DNA of 64,000 nucleotides from Viridibacillus soli (GTDB lineage Bacteria; Bacillota; Bacilli; Bacillales_A; Planococcaceae). Under the pieces are notes generated by a model. It did not search any database and was not told the DNA's origin. It worked only from the letters and a program-made list of their open reading frames with translations. The stretch spans positions 1 to 64,000 of the forward strand of contig NZ_JAEOAH010000004.1 of the NCBI RefSeq assembly GCF_016612995.1, written 5' to 3'. The translations under genes and the position numbers were made by a program. Within the stretch, counting starts at the first letter, position 1; each line of letters begins with the position of its first letter. Below are positions 8,746 through 17,797 of the stretch, piece by piece.

Positions 8746-8775
8746 GCCAAAACCACGAGTGGTTTTGGCTTTTTC
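8746..8775 (+). terminator. Terminator after rpmG
   Basis: GCCAAAACCA (8746-8755) pairs with TGGTTTTGGC (8760-8769), with a 4-nt loop and a following T run. Confidence 0.85.
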
Positions 8776-8805
8776 CATTTTATGGACTGAAAAGGAGAGA
8801 GCCCC

Positions 8806-9411
8806 TTGCATAAAAAAACACTACGTCAAGATATGAAAGCTAAGCTTGCTGGAATGTCAGGAGCAGAGTATGATGCATACTCATTGGAAATTCAACAACG
8901 ATTATTAAAAGATTCTTCTATTAAAAAAGCAAGCCTAATTGGCCTAACAATATCAGCCTTTCCAGAAGTGAATACAATGCCACTCATTGAAAAACTCTGG
9001 GCCCAAGGAAAGCGTGTTGCCGTTCCTAAATGCGAACCGAAAACACGTGCGATGATATTCTATGAAATTACATCATTCGATCAATTAGAAACGGTCTATA
9101 TGCAACTAAAGGAACCCATTCCTACTTTAACAAAGGCAGTATCGAAGGAAGAAATTGAATGCTTAATCGTTCCGGGTGTTGTATTTGATGAATTAGGTTA
9201 TCGTATCGGATTCGGTGGCGGCTATTATGATCGATATTTAGCGAATTATAACGGAATTTGTATTACGTTAGCATTTGCGTTGCAACTCGTACATAAAGTG
9301 CCGACAGATAAATTCGATTTACCGGTTCATAAAATAATTACGGAGACAGCTGTTATTGATTGTCACAGAAATAGAAAGGAGTCATATGCAGTCGATGAAA
9401 ACAGTATATGA
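8806..9411 (+). CDS. yqgN: 5-formyltetrahydrofolate cyclo-ligase
   Basis: The product (201 aa) catalyses ATP-dependent conversion of 5-formyl-THF to 5,10-methenyl-THF in folate metabolism. The family signature GVVFDELGYRIGFGGGYYDRYL (given in parts: GYRIGFGGGYYDR) sits near residue 135 and binds ATP/Mg. AFPEVNT near residue 60 is a conserved substrate-site segment. The start is TTG 8806, preceded by AAAGGAGAG at 8791-8799. Its 3' end overlaps yqgQ by 26 nt. Confidence 0.94.
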   Translation: MHKKTLRQDMKAKLAGMSGAEYDAYSLEIQQRLLKDSSIKKASLIGLTISAFPEVNTMPLIEKLWAQGKRVAVPKCEPKTRAMIFYEITSFDQLETVYMQLKEPIPTLTKAVSKEEIECLIVPGVVFDELGYRIGFGGGYYDRYLANYNGICITLAFALQLVHKVPTDKFDLPVHKIITETAVIDCHRNRKESYAVDENSI

Positions 9412-9601
9412 TGTAATGCAATTTTTGAAACGCTTCGGTACTTTTATTTATACAAAGGATCGCCTAGCGGATTTAGAAATGATGGAGGATGAACTCAGAG
9501 AACTTTACAATTCAAAGTTAATGGACGTTAAGGATTACCAAATGGCGACGTTAATCCTACGCCAAGAAATGATGAAAATAAAAAGACAAAGACAACAATA
9601 G
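9386..9601 (+). CDS. yqgQ: YqgQ family protein (DUF910)
   Basis: The product has 71 aa. The ATG at 9386 follows GAAAGGAG, and the frame open upstream to 9356 lacks a ribosome site. It is a small charged helical protein (VYDVMQFLKRFGTFIYTKDR...) with the DUF910 pattern and the same length as B. subtilis YqgQ. It overlaps the cyclo-ligase gene, so the two are translationally linked. No function is known for the family, beyond a proposed nucleic-acid-binding helical fold. Confidence 0.85.
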   Translation: MQSMKTVYDVMQFLKRFGTFIYTKDRLADLEMMEDELRELYNSKLMDVKDYQMATLILRQEMMKIKRQRQQ

Positions 9602-9831
9602 ATGTTAAGGTAGTAGAATTAAGTTTCTACTGCTTCTTTAAATAAATGAAACTTTTACTTGTTTCATCCGTCTAATACAAGAGCACTGAATAAAAATATA
9701 AAATGAACTATATAATATTGGATGTAACATTTTTGTTGCGTTGTTGTAAAAAAAGGATTATGATATATTTTGTTTCTTTCATACACGGAACTGAAATTGT
9801 AAAGACGAAAGAAAGTAGGAGGATGTTAGGA

Positions 9832-11730
9832 ATGAATTTTAAAAAAGCACCTAAACATTCAATTTTGGCTATAGCAATTATCGCCACTTGGATCAAGACT
9901 TATATAACCTATCAAACAAGTTTTGATATGAAAATTGAAAATACAATGCAACAACTTATTTTGTTTATCAACCCACTAAGTTTCTTGCTATTCATATTTG
10001 GGTTATCTTTGTTCTTTAAAACTGCAAAAGCACGTAACCGTTATATAATTATAACAAGTAGTATTCTAGCAATTGTTTTATATGCTAACGTTGCTGTCTA
10101 TCGCTTCTTCGATGACTTTATAACACTACCAATGCTTTTCCAAACAAATAACTTTGGTGACTTAGGTAACTCTGCGTTATCTTCTATGTACTTCACAGAT
10201 GTTTTCTACTTTACAGATGTTATTTTATTAATTTTAGCAGTTAAGTTTTTACCAGCTGCAAAAGAAATTTTCACTGTGAAGCCGAAAATGCGTCGTACGT
10301 ATTTTGTATTATCATGTGCACTATTATTCTTAAACCTTGGTCTAGCTGAAACTGAACGTCCACAGTTACTAACACGTAGCTTTGACCGTGAAATTTTAGT
10401 GAAGAATATCGGTACGTACAACTACCATTTATATGATATTTACATTCAATCAAAATCACATGCGCAACGTGCATTAGCTGATGGTAGTGAGTTGACAGAA
10501 GTAACAAACTATGTGAAATCAAATCAAGCTAAAGTCGATGATAAAATGTTCGGTATTGGGAAAGAACGTAACGTCATTATTATCTCGCTTGAATCAACTC
10601 AAAACTTTGTCATTAATAATAAAATGAATGGTCAAGAAATTACACCATTCTTAAATTCATTAACAAAAGATAAAGATACATTCTACTTTGATAATTTCTA
10701 TCATCAAACAGGTTTAGGAAAAACATCGGATGCTGAATTTATCGTAGAAAACTCTTTATTTGGTACAGGTCGAGGAGCTGTCTTCTTCACAAATAGTGGG
10801 AACACATTCAACTCGATGTCTGAACGTCTAAATCGTGAGGGCTATTATACTTCAGTGCTTCACTCAAATAACAAAAGTTTTTGGAACCGTGATATGATGT
10901 ATCATGCTTTTGATATTAAAAAATTCTATGACATTGACTCATTTGAAACAACTGAAGAAAACTCCGTTAACTGGGGATTAAAAGATATTCCGTTTATGGA
11001 ACAGTCCGTTGATATTATGAAAACAATGCCACAACCGTTCTACACTCGTATGTTAACATTAACAAATCACTACCCATTCACTTCTGATGAAGAGGATCAA
11101 TTTATTGAACCTTATACATCTGGAGATGGTACAGTAAACCGTTATTTCCAAACTGTTCGTTATACAGATGAAGCGATAAAAGTACTATTCGACGATTTAA
11201 AAGCAAAAGGTTTATATGATAATTCTATCATTGTGATGTATGGTGACCACTATGGTATTTCAGAAAACCATAACAAAGCGATGGAACAATATTTAGGTAA
11301 AGAGATTACACCGCTTGAATCAGCTCAACTGCAACAAGTGCCATTCTTCGTGCATATTCCAAACTCAGGTGTTGGTAAAGTAATGCATGAAGTATCAGGT
11401 CAAATGGATATCCGACCAACAGTATTACATCTACTTGGTGTCGATACGTCAAATGACTTACAATTAGGTGCTGATTTATTCTCGAAAGATCACGAAGACT
11501 TTGTAACTTTCCGTGACGGCCGTTTTGTAACAGATAAATTTGTTTATGCTGGTGAAGTTTGTTATAACAAAGAAACGGGCGAGAAGGCAGAACCATCAGA
11601 ATGTGAACCGTTTATTGAAAGAGCGAATACGAAATTAGATTACTCTGACCGTATTATTAACGGCGATCTACTACGCTTCTATGATGAAAATACAGGTAAT
11701 TTAAAATCATCTAAAGCAGATGGTAAATAA
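9832..11730 (+). CDS. yqgS: LtaS-family lipoteichoic acid synthase / sulfatase
   Basis: The product has 632 aa. The start at 9832 follows AGGAGG (9817-9822); an upstream extension to 9703 is open but has no ribosome site. Five membrane helices fill the first about 200 residues. A large extracellular sulfatase-fold domain follows, with ISLES (metal ligand Glu), the catalytic Thr in GKTSDAEF, MYGDHYG (metal-binding Asp/His) and a late HIP segment. LtaS enzymes transfer glycerol phosphate from phosphatidylglycerol to grow lipoteichoic acid. Synteny matches B. subtilis yqgS, one of several paralogues. It is monocistronic with its own terminator. Confidence 0.93.
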   Translation: MNFKKAPKHSILAIAIIATWIKTYITYQTSFDMKIENTMQQLILFINPLSFLLFIFGLSLFFKTAKARNRYIIITSSILAIVLYANVAVYRFFDDFITLPMLFQTNNFGDLGNSALSSMYFTDVFYFTDVILLILAVKFLPAAKEIFTVKPKMRRTYFVLSCALLFLNLGLAETERPQLLTRSFDREILVKNIGTYNYHLYDIYIQSKSHAQRALADGSELTEVTNYVKSNQAKVDDKMFGIGKERNVIIISLESTQNFVINNKMNGQEITPFLNSLTKDKDTFYFDNFYHQTGLGKTSDAEFIVENSLFGTGRGAVFFTNSGNTFNSMSERLNREGYYTSVLHSNNKSFWNRDMMYHAFDIKKFYDIDSFETTEENSVNWGLKDIPFMEQSVDIMKTMPQPFYTRMLTLTNHYPFTSDEEDQFIEPYTSGDGTVNRYFQTVRYTDEAIKVLFDDLKAKGLYDNSIIVMYGDHYGISENHNKAMEQYLGKEITPLESAQLQQVPFFVHIPNSGVGKVMHEVSGQMDIRPTVLHLLGVDTSNDLQLGADLFSKDHEDFVTFRDGRFVTDKFVYAGEVCYNKETGEKAEPSECEPFIERANTKLDYSDRIINGDLLRFYDENTGNLKSSKADGK

Positions 11731-11744
11731 GAATATAGTATTCT

Positions 11745-11777
11745 ACCCACATGAAGCTATTCATGTGGGTTTTTTTA
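11745..11777 (+). terminator. Terminator after the LtaS-like gene
   Basis: An 11-bp stem (ACCCACATGAA, 11745-11755, pairing with 11760-11770) is followed by seven T. Confidence 0.9.
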
Positions 11778-11860
11778 TGAAAATCCATATTTTCCTACTT
11801 AAATTGAAACCTTTTTCATATATAATCGTATAATAGATGTAGGTGAAGAGGAGGCACAAT

Positions 11861-12958
11861 ATGAAAAAGACAATCGTGTATCTAGTCCTCACTTGTGCCA
11901 TTTTTCTAGTTGGGTGTAATAAGAATGAAGAACCGAAACCAGATTCAGATGCGGAATTAAAGAACTCTGAAGAAATCGAACCAAAAAAGGTTGCGACAGA
12001 TGTTCTGGACTATTCTATGAAAACAGAAAACTTACATAGTATTGTTGGCTTTTTGTCAGAAACAACGATTTTATATGTAGCATATGAGTCTGATAATTTC
12101 CACCTAGTATCTTACAATTTATTTACTGGTGAAAAAGAGACGATTTATACAGAAGCGGATCAAATCATTCAAGTAATGATCCACCCTTCTAAAAAGCAGA
12201 TTATCGTTCATTCTTCCGTAAACTCCTCATCTGCAACGGTTAAGATAATTTCGTTGAAAGGGACCATCCTTCATAATATCGATATTCCATCCTCTGAATT
12301 ATCGATTATATGGAATCCTTCCAATCCTCAATTAGTCGCCTTTACAGCATTTCAGGGGGATTTTTCGTACCAATGTTATGTCTATGAAGGTGAACAAGAA
12401 ACGTTGCATAAGATTGATCCAAGCAACCCGTTTTTACTTTGGCAATCCGATGATATTCTACTTTATAACCGATGGGCAGCACGTCAGCTAAATGGCGGTA
12501 CTATGATGGAATTGAATTGGAAAAACGGTCAGGAACATCCGACTGATTTGAAGAAAATTGTCTATTTAGATACGGACAAGGATGCTAGATTAACAGTTCA
12601 AATTGATTTTGAAACAGAACAGTTTTCTTATTTATTAAAGAATAAAAATAAGGAAGCAACTTGGCAAGCACCTGCATTAAGTAATTATTCACAATGGTTT
12701 GTACCAGATTTAATTTGGTTAGAGGATCAATCGATGATGGCTATTGTACCAACTGAAGGTGGCTTGATGGATAATTATTCAGGGAAATTTAAGTTGATGA
12801 AAATTTCAGGGGATAAAGTAGAAGAATTGGTAACGCTTGATGATTTTGCGATGATCAATTGTTCACCGAAAGGATCGCTTTGTTTATATGGTAATGAATT
12901 AGAACAAGCCATATCCTTTGAACCTTACAACAGTAAACAATGGTTAACACTTGAATAG
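11861..12958 (+). CDS. yqgU: YqgU-like lipoprotein, beta-propeller type
   Basis: The product has 365 aa. The ATG at 11861 follows GAGGAGGC; a GTG at 11843 lies upstream of that site. The N-terminal lipoprotein signal has lipobox FLVGC (Cys about residue 19), then a Glu/Lys/Pro-rich linker. The rest repeats blades with strand patterns such as FLSETTILYVAYES and LVSYNLFTGEKETIY, suggesting a beta-propeller. The function is unknown; position after yqgS matches B. subtilis yqgU. Confidence 0.8.
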   Translation: MKKTIVYLVLTCAIFLVGCNKNEEPKPDSDAELKNSEEIEPKKVATDVLDYSMKTENLHSIVGFLSETTILYVAYESDNFHLVSYNLFTGEKETIYTEADQIIQVMIHPSKKQIIVHSSVNSSSATVKIISLKGTILHNIDIPSSELSIIWNPSNPQLVAFTAFQGDFSYQCYVYEGEQETLHKIDPSNPFLLWQSDDILLYNRWAARQLNGGTMMELNWKNGQEHPTDLKKIVYLDTDKDARLTVQIDFETEQFSYLLKNKNKEATWQAPALSNYSQWFVPDLIWLEDQSMMAIVPTEGGLMDNYSGKFKLMKISGDKVEELVTLDDFAMINCSPKGSLCLYGNELEQAISFEPYNSKQWLTLE

Positions 12959-12965
12959 AAGACAT

Positions 12966-13000
12966 AAAAAAAGCTGTGGTATGAAACCACAGCTTTTTTT
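12966..13000. terminator. Bidirectional terminator
   Basis: AAAAAGCTGTGGT pairs with ACCACAGCTTTTT around a short loop between convergent genes, with A and T runs on both sides. Confidence 0.9.
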
Positions 13001-13013
13001 GTCCCACTTTTGA

Positions 13014-13196
13014 TTAGTGAACAAGGGCTGGCGGGTAACCTTGATGTAAGACAGTCATAACTACAAACCATCCAAACACTGCAAATGTTGCAAAGTTAAA
13101 AGCAATTCCTAGAATGCTTTTTTCTTTAATAGATTGTACAGTGCCAACTAGAGCTAAGATTGCTACTAGGCCGAGAATAACCATTAATAAGTTCAA
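13014..13196 (-). CDS. yqgW: DUF2759 small membrane protein
   Basis: The product is about 60 aa with two membrane helices. The start is chosen as TTG 13196, because AAGGAGTG lies just upstream of it and inside the longer frame starting at 13217. The sequence (NLLMVILGLVAILALVGTVQ..., ending GYPPALVH) fits the DUF2759 family of Bacilli (YqgW). It is monocistronic, facing yqgU and divergent from the MBL-fold gene. The function is unknown. Confidence 0.75.
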   Translation of the reverse strand: MNLLMVILGLVAILALVGTVQSIKEKSILGIAFNFATFAVFGWFVVMTVLHQGYPPALVH

Positions 13197-13373
13197 TATA
13201 GACACTCCTTTCGACATCAGAAAATGAATGTCGCAAACAATATTCCTCTTCTATTGTAAAACTAATTAGGAAGTTTGTCGAGGATAAAAAATGACGTTTA
13301 TATGAACGAATGAAGTCATTGTATGTATTTCATTTCGGAAAGGAATCTGTATAATATAGTGGAGGTGATAAGA

Positions 13374-14015
13374 ATGTTAAATATTCGTACATATACATTA
13401 GGACCTGTTCAAACAAATTGCTATATTGTTTCGAACAAGCAGAAAGAATGTCTTATTTTTGACCCGGGTAGTGAAGGAGAACAGCTTGTACAGCAATTAA
13501 GAGCACTGAATTTGCGTCCATTAGCCATTTTGCTAACACATGCCCATTTTGATCATATCGGTGCTGTAGATGCAGTGAGAGCTGTTTTTGAAGTACCCGT
13601 TTATTTGCACAAGGCAGAAACGAATTGGTTACTCGATCCGATGAAAAACGGTTCTGGACGTTATGCTGAATTGCCGAATATTACAGTGCGCCCTGCAGAC
13701 CACTTGCTAGATAAACCGCAGGAGTTAACTATTGGAACTTTTACATTTGATATTGTGCATACACCGGGGCATTCACCGGGAAGTGTTTCATTTATATTCA
13801 AAGATGAAGGTTTTGCAATAGTGGGAGATACATTATTCCAAGGTAGTGTAGGCCGTACAGATTTACTTGGCGGCAATGAAAAAGTATTATTGAAATCCAT
13901 TCACGACCAGTTATTATCATTAGATGAGGATTTGATCGTCTATCCTGGTCATGGCGATGCGACTACTGTTGGAACTGAGATGGAGCAGAATCCATTTTTG
14001 AACGGATTTTTGTGA
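13374..14015 (+). CDS. yqgX: MBL-fold metallohydrolase, glyoxalase II-like (YqgX)
   Basis: The product has 213 aa. The ATG at 13374 follows GGAGGTGATAAG, a near-perfect ribosome site. Metal ligands are visible: HAHFDHIG (residues about 57-64, the THxHxDH-type motif), HTPGHSPGS (about 133), GDTLF (about 154) and YPGHG (about 192). It is a two-zinc hydrolase of the hydroxyacylglutathione-hydrolase type. In B. subtilis YqgX has been linked to bacillithiol-dependent methylglyoxal detoxification, so a related thioester hydrolase role is likely. Confidence 0.92.
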   Translation: MLNIRTYTLGPVQTNCYIVSNKQKECLIFDPGSEGEQLVQQLRALNLRPLAILLTHAHFDHIGAVDAVRAVFEVPVYLHKAETNWLLDPMKNGSGRYAELPNITVRPADHLLDKPQELTIGTFTFDIVHTPGHSPGSVSFIFKDEGFAIVGDTLFQGSVGRTDLLGGNEKVLLKSIHDQLLSLDEDLIVYPGHGDATTVGTEMEQNPFLNGFL

Positions 14016-14109
14016 GTTATGTGGAATTAGCAGCTGATCTTCGTAGAAATGCGGAGGTCAGTTTTTTGTGGTTGATGGTGGATATTAGATTTGGGGCTTT
14101 GATGACAGG

Positions 14110-14272
14110 GGAATTGGCTATTATGACCCAAGAGGGAACTGTAGTAACTCATAGGTGAACTTTTATGACTCAAGGAGAAACTTTGATGACTGGAATTGGC
14201 TATTATGACTCAAGAGGGAACTGTAGTAACTCATAGGTGTTTTTTATGACCCAAGGAGAAATTTCCATGACT
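14110..14272. repeat. Two tandem copies of an 82-bp repeat with internal subrepeats
   Basis: Copies start at GGAATTGGCTATTATGAC, 14110 and 14192. They are nearly identical over the first about 48 bp. Inside each, the words ATGACCCAAG or ATGACTCAAG plus AGGAGAAA recur about every 27-30 bp and continue past the second copy to about 14290, so the whole looks like a degenerate minisatellite. No ORF is supported. The interval 14016-14528 otherwise holds only the terminator at 14304. Confidence 0.8.
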
Positions 14273-14303
14273 GGTATAGATTTTTGTGACTTTAATCAAT
14301 AAG

Positions 14304-14340
14304 AATACGATTATCAGGTACGATAATCGTATTTTTATTT
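14304..14340 (+). terminator. Rho-independent terminator
   Basis: AATACGATTATC (14304-14315) pairs with GATAATCGTATT (14322-14333) and is followed by a T-rich run. It is 290 nt after yqgX and probably ends that transcript. Confidence 0.75.
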
Positions 14341-14528
14341 TTTTGTATTCACGAATAATAAATTTGTTTCAGAATAATATAGTCATTTAAAAGATAATAA
14401 AGATGTTTCAAAAAGCCCTTCACTCAAAAGTTCGAGTATCGGGCTCTTTGAATATCGTTTATAATATTTATATATATAATTTGGTAATTGAATCTTTGAT
14501 AAAGGAGCAATTTCCGGAGGTGTTTAAA

Positions 14529-14741
14529 ATGAACAAAGAAAATCATACAGATAGGACCAAAATGAGTGTAAAGCAGCAAGTATTGTTAGGTATCATATTA
14601 ACTTTGATGATTATTAGCTTTTTGCTTTATGTAGTTTTAGGCATTGATTCTAAATGGATACAGATTTTGGATTTATTTATTATTTTACTTTGGGGAATAT
14701 TATTATTTGGGCGATTAAAAGATACAAATGGAATCGGCTGA
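14529..14741 (+). CDS. Small two-helix membrane protein (70 aa)
   Basis: The ATG at 14529 follows CCGGAGG with 8-nt spacing; the frame is open upstream to 14403 without a ribosome site. The product has a charged N-terminus of about 18 residues, then two hydrophobic helices separated by LGIDSKW, and a short basic tail. I recognise no family. It is flanked by terminators on both sides and sits in a repeat-rich stretch, which suggests an accessory gene. Confidence 0.55.
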   Translation: MNKENHTDRTKMSVKQQVLLGIILTLMIISFLLYVVLGIDSKWIQILDLFIILLWGILLFGRLKDTNGIG

Positions 14742-15072
14742 AAGTTGAATTAAAATCGTTCAATTATTGAAAGTAAGGGCGCATTATTAAAAAATTTCGA
14801 GATTTAAATTAAACACCTTTAATAACCTTCCACCTATTGTATGAATGGAAGGTTATTGTTTTTACCGTATCAAAAATAAATGACTTTATTATTTAGACAC
14901 AGTTGCCGAGCTCGATCAAGAAACGAAATAAACTTTCCCTTTAAAATAACGTAGCCAGCTAATCGCAGTGTTGAAACGCGATTAGCTGGCTATTTTTTAT
15001 ATAATAGAAACAAAACCTTATGTAGCGATTATTACCCTATTAGCAAAATGGTTATTTTTTCAATAACTTTAT
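14742..15072. other. Gap with two orphan terminator-like hairpins
   Basis: Two strong stems are present: AATAACCTTCCA at 14821-14832 with 14846-14857 (12 bp, then T-rich) and TAGCCAGCTAATCGC at 14952-14966 with 14978-14992 (15 bp, then TATTTTTTAT). No gene is visible between them. The first can end the small membrane-protein gene; the second may mark a gene that has been lost or serve the minus-strand pseudogene. Confidence 0.7.
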
Positions 15073-15672
15073 TTATTGAATGACAGCAAAGGTCATCGTT
15101 AAGTAGGTGGATAAAGGCATTTTAACGACCGTTCTTGATAGGTGCTCCCCATTTGCTAAATTAAAAGCATTTATTTCACTGTCATTTAGACTCTGTGCAA
15201 TGTCATAAATAACGTAATCATTATTCGAATAAAGTGAAAAGGAATTACTCGATTGTTTATTTATATTAATTTACTCAAACTTACCTGTTTTCAAGTCGAT
15301 TGATGAACGCTGTAGAGAGCGGTTATCAACGACATACGCTTTATCGTGGGCTGTCGTCATACCAATTGGCTCCGATAAATCTTGCTTGACGCTTTGCGAT
15401 AAAAAACGACCTGCTTCATCAATAACGTAAAAAGCTCCTGTATCGGAATCACTGAGACTTTTTAATTCCGAAAAGGCTAATAAATATTTGCCATTTTTCA
15501 TCTCTAATGAGTCAGTTGCTTTGGGTAGGTTTTCTACGAGTGGCACCTCTTTCTCCTCTAAATAAGGGGAATACGCAATGTTAAGAAGAAGGCGTGGTAA
15601 AAAATAGCCTGCTGCTGCAATCACAATTAAAAAAACACCGATAATGTACAACCATTTATATTTCTTCATCAT
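15073..15672 (-). pseudogene. Anchored extracellular protein interrupted by an in-frame stop
   Basis: The frame from 15672 encodes an N-terminal membrane anchor (residues 9-30) and an extracellular part ending GKFE at a TAA (15271-15273). The same frame continues without further stops for 65 codons (INKQSSNSFSLYSNNDYVIY..., ending MTFAVIQ) to a TAA at 15073-15075. Composition stays protein-like across the stop, so this is one gene of about 200 codons with a nonsense mutation. Repeated phrases about a value or state (KAYVVDNRSL, DYVIYDIAQS) suggest a propeller-like fold, but I recognise no family. Confidence 0.6.
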
Positions 15673-15710
15673 TATCTCCTATTTTATATCTTTAGTTATT
15701 TATACTATAC

Positions 15711-16468
15711 TTATAGAATAATAGTATTATTAGACTTAAGTATTTCCATTGGCGTAACAACTGTATCAATCGTAATATAATCAACATCGATACCTTGCTC
15801 TAACCAAGCTCTCCATACCAATGATGAACAATAAAAATGACTAGTTCTACGCTTGTTAAGGAACTGATAACTATAGGGTTTGTTGGCATCCACTTGAGCC
15901 CTTGCATATTTATAAGCTCCTTCAGATTTCCCTTTAACTTTTAGAAGATAGACATCCTTTTTCATATTTCCCCTTCGATTATGGTACATCTCAGGTCCAG
16001 TTTTCTGCTCTCCTCCAACAATTCTCCCTTTAGGTGACCAGTCCAGCGCAAAAGATTCTATTGTATAATTTGTATTTTTAGAAACTAACGCACGATGACC
16101 AACTGACCAGTAAGAATTACTAGAACTATTACTACCATCTCTTGCATCAATTATAATATTTCCTTTTTCTCCAATAGCTGAACTTGCTGTTGCTCTTGCA
16201 TTTTTTCTCTCGCAGCCTGTTCATATTGCTCAGATGTACCTTCTTGCATTGAGTGAGCCCATTTTAAGATATCTTCATCAGTCATATCATTATTTTGCAT
16301 TGAAGTTACTGCATCATGTGCTTCCATTTCTGTTTTATTGAATTTTTCTTGAATTAATAGTTTAGCACTTCTTAATTCTTCGCCTTCTTGAGCGAATGCA
16401 TATGTATTGATATTAGTACTTAATAATGCAAGCGTTAAAATACTCCCTATAATCATTTTTGATTTCAA
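15711..16468 (-). pseudogene. Frameshifted papain-like amidase (YiiX/YycO type)
   Basis: The 5' part (frame from TTG 16468, or 16486) encodes a signal peptide ending TYAFA and a helical prodomain, then stops at 16151. The next frame continues from about 16200 with ASSAIGEKGNIIIDARDGS, WSVGHRALVS (catalytic His) and FYCSSLVW (catalytic Cys) to a stop at 15711. The switch fits loss of one base in the T6 run (plus strand) at 16201-16206. Joined, the protein would be about 252 aa, a secreted NlpC/P60-superfamily permuted papain-like hydrolase. It may be a real pseudogene or a homopolymer sequencing error. Confidence 0.72.
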
Positions 16469-16486
16469 AATAACCTCTCCATTCAA

Positions 16487-16891
16487 TATATTATTTTAAT
16501 ATAATATATTTCTATTTAAGTAAAGAGAGGGGTTTTTAAAGAATATTCGTTTAGCTACTTTATGCTTAATATTATAGACAAGTCGATTCTTATTTCTTTA
16601 TGTTAACGAATAATAAAGTTGTTACATTTATAATAAAGTTGTTACATTTATTATAAAGAGGTTCAAAAATAATTAAGTCGTTTAAAAGTACAGGTGAAAA
16701 ACCGCAATACGAGATTTGAAAACAACTTTATTGTTTTCAAATCTCGTATGTTCTAAGATAACAAATCATTTTTAAATAACTTTAATAACCTTTGTCTAAT
16801 TTAAAAGACGGAGGTTATTGTATTTCTAGGATCAAAATTAAACAATTTTCTTATCTCTACACATTTTGTATTTATTTCAAGATGATTGGCT
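16487..16891. other. Gap with tandem repeat and perfect palindrome
   Basis: A perfect 20-bp tandem duplication (TAATAAAGTTGTTACATTTA at 16611-16630 and 16631-16650) is followed by a perfect 19-bp inverted repeat, 16707-16725 with 16731-16749 (ATACGAGATTTGAAAACAA). A weaker stem, AATAACC to GGTTATT (about 16784-16819), resembles the one at 14821 and could terminate the DUF6176 gene. No coding sequence is seen. Confidence 0.75.
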
Positions 16892-17239
16892 TCAATTCAT
16901 ATAGCTTTGAATTTTGTTGGGAATCATTACGACTTCTGTTGATAAATCAACGGGCTTGAAAGTAGGGTCTATACATTCGTCCCAGTACTCTAAATGTTTT
17001 ATATCAATCCAATGAGTGGATTCTTCGACATCTATTCCACCTTGTCCACGTACCGAATACCAGTATAAATATTCTTCGCCATTTAAAACTTCACGAAAAA
17101 TAGTTTCAACGTACATTTTTTCAGCTTCTAAAGTGACGAGTACATCATCTAAATGATCATTAAGAAACTGTAACCATTCTGTTACTTTTTCAGATGCTCC
17201 TTTTTTTACTCTAAATCTTGTACATTCTACAGATAGCAT
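16892..17239 (-). CDS. DUF6176-like protein
   Basis: The product is 115 aa from ATG 17239, which follows GTGGAGGGA; the frame is open upstream to 17305 but lacks a ribosome site there. The sequence begins MLSVECTRFRVKKGASEKVT and contains LEAEKMYVETIF and YWYSVRGQGG, the pattern of small DUF6176 proteins with a ferredoxin-like (dimeric alpha-beta barrel) fold. It has no signal peptide, so it should be cytoplasmic. The function is unknown. Confidence 0.7.
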   Translation of the reverse strand: MLSVECTRFRVKKGASEKVTEWLQFLNDHLDDVLVTLEAEKMYVETIFREVLNGEEYLYWYSVRGQGGIDVEESTHWIDIKHLEYWDECIDPTFKPVDLSTEVVMIPNKIQSYMN

Positions 17240-17462
17240 ATTATAATCCCTCCACTTACTTGTTAGAAAAGTAAACAAATGTATCTTTTGTTTAATTATA
17301 TACAAATAAAAGGTTTTTGCAATGAAAAAATGCTCATTAATACATGAGGAAGGACTCAGTGAACGGTATGTATATTTTATAGTGGAAATTGGAATGTAAT
17401 TTTTGAGGTTATCAATGTTTTTGGTATAAGTTTAAAAGTTAGATGAAGATTTTGAGTATTTA

Positions 17463-17655
17463 GATAAGATAGCCAGCTCCAGGCGCTAACGTAACGGCTC
17501 GGGGTTGTTTCCGTTCTCTCGGTCAAAGTCTGAAAAGATGACTTTGAATCTGGGCCGCACGATGCGGGTCACGCAGTCGTTGCCATAGAATGTAGGCTTT
17601 CTTAGACAGTGTTCCTATATACAAAGCTTGTCGCCGTTTAACGAGCGCCTTCAGC
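17463..17655. repeat. GC-rich palindromic intergenic repeat, copy 1
   Basis: It begins AGATAAGATAGCCAGCTCC and is bounded by AGGCGCT (17481) and AGCGCCT (17644). It contains the phrase GGGGTTGTTTCCG shared with the neighbouring repeat. Base composition is far richer in GC than the surroundings and no ORF is supported. Confidence 0.75.
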
Positions 17656-17659
17656 ATTA

Positions 17660-17797
17660 AGATAAGATATCCAGCTTCAGCGGCCAGCCCCTCGAGGTCG
17701 TTTCCGTCTTCTCGGACAAAAGCTAAAGTGATGCTTTTGATTCGAAGACTCCAACGCTTGTCGGGGCTAGACGGGCCGCTTCAGCATTTAAGCATAA
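17660..17797. repeat. GC-rich palindromic intergenic repeat, copy 2
   Basis: It begins AGATAAGATATCCAGCTTC, in tandem with copy 1. Outer arms GCGGCCAGCCCC (about 17680) and GGGGCTAG...GGGCCGC (about 17763-17779) are inverted. It contains GAGGTCGTTTCCG, which recurs in the repeats near 45.7 kb and 47.4 kb. A small hairpin AAAGAGGC to GCCTCTTT follows at 17801-17823. The rest of the 17240-17991 interval holds no gene. Confidence 0.8.
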
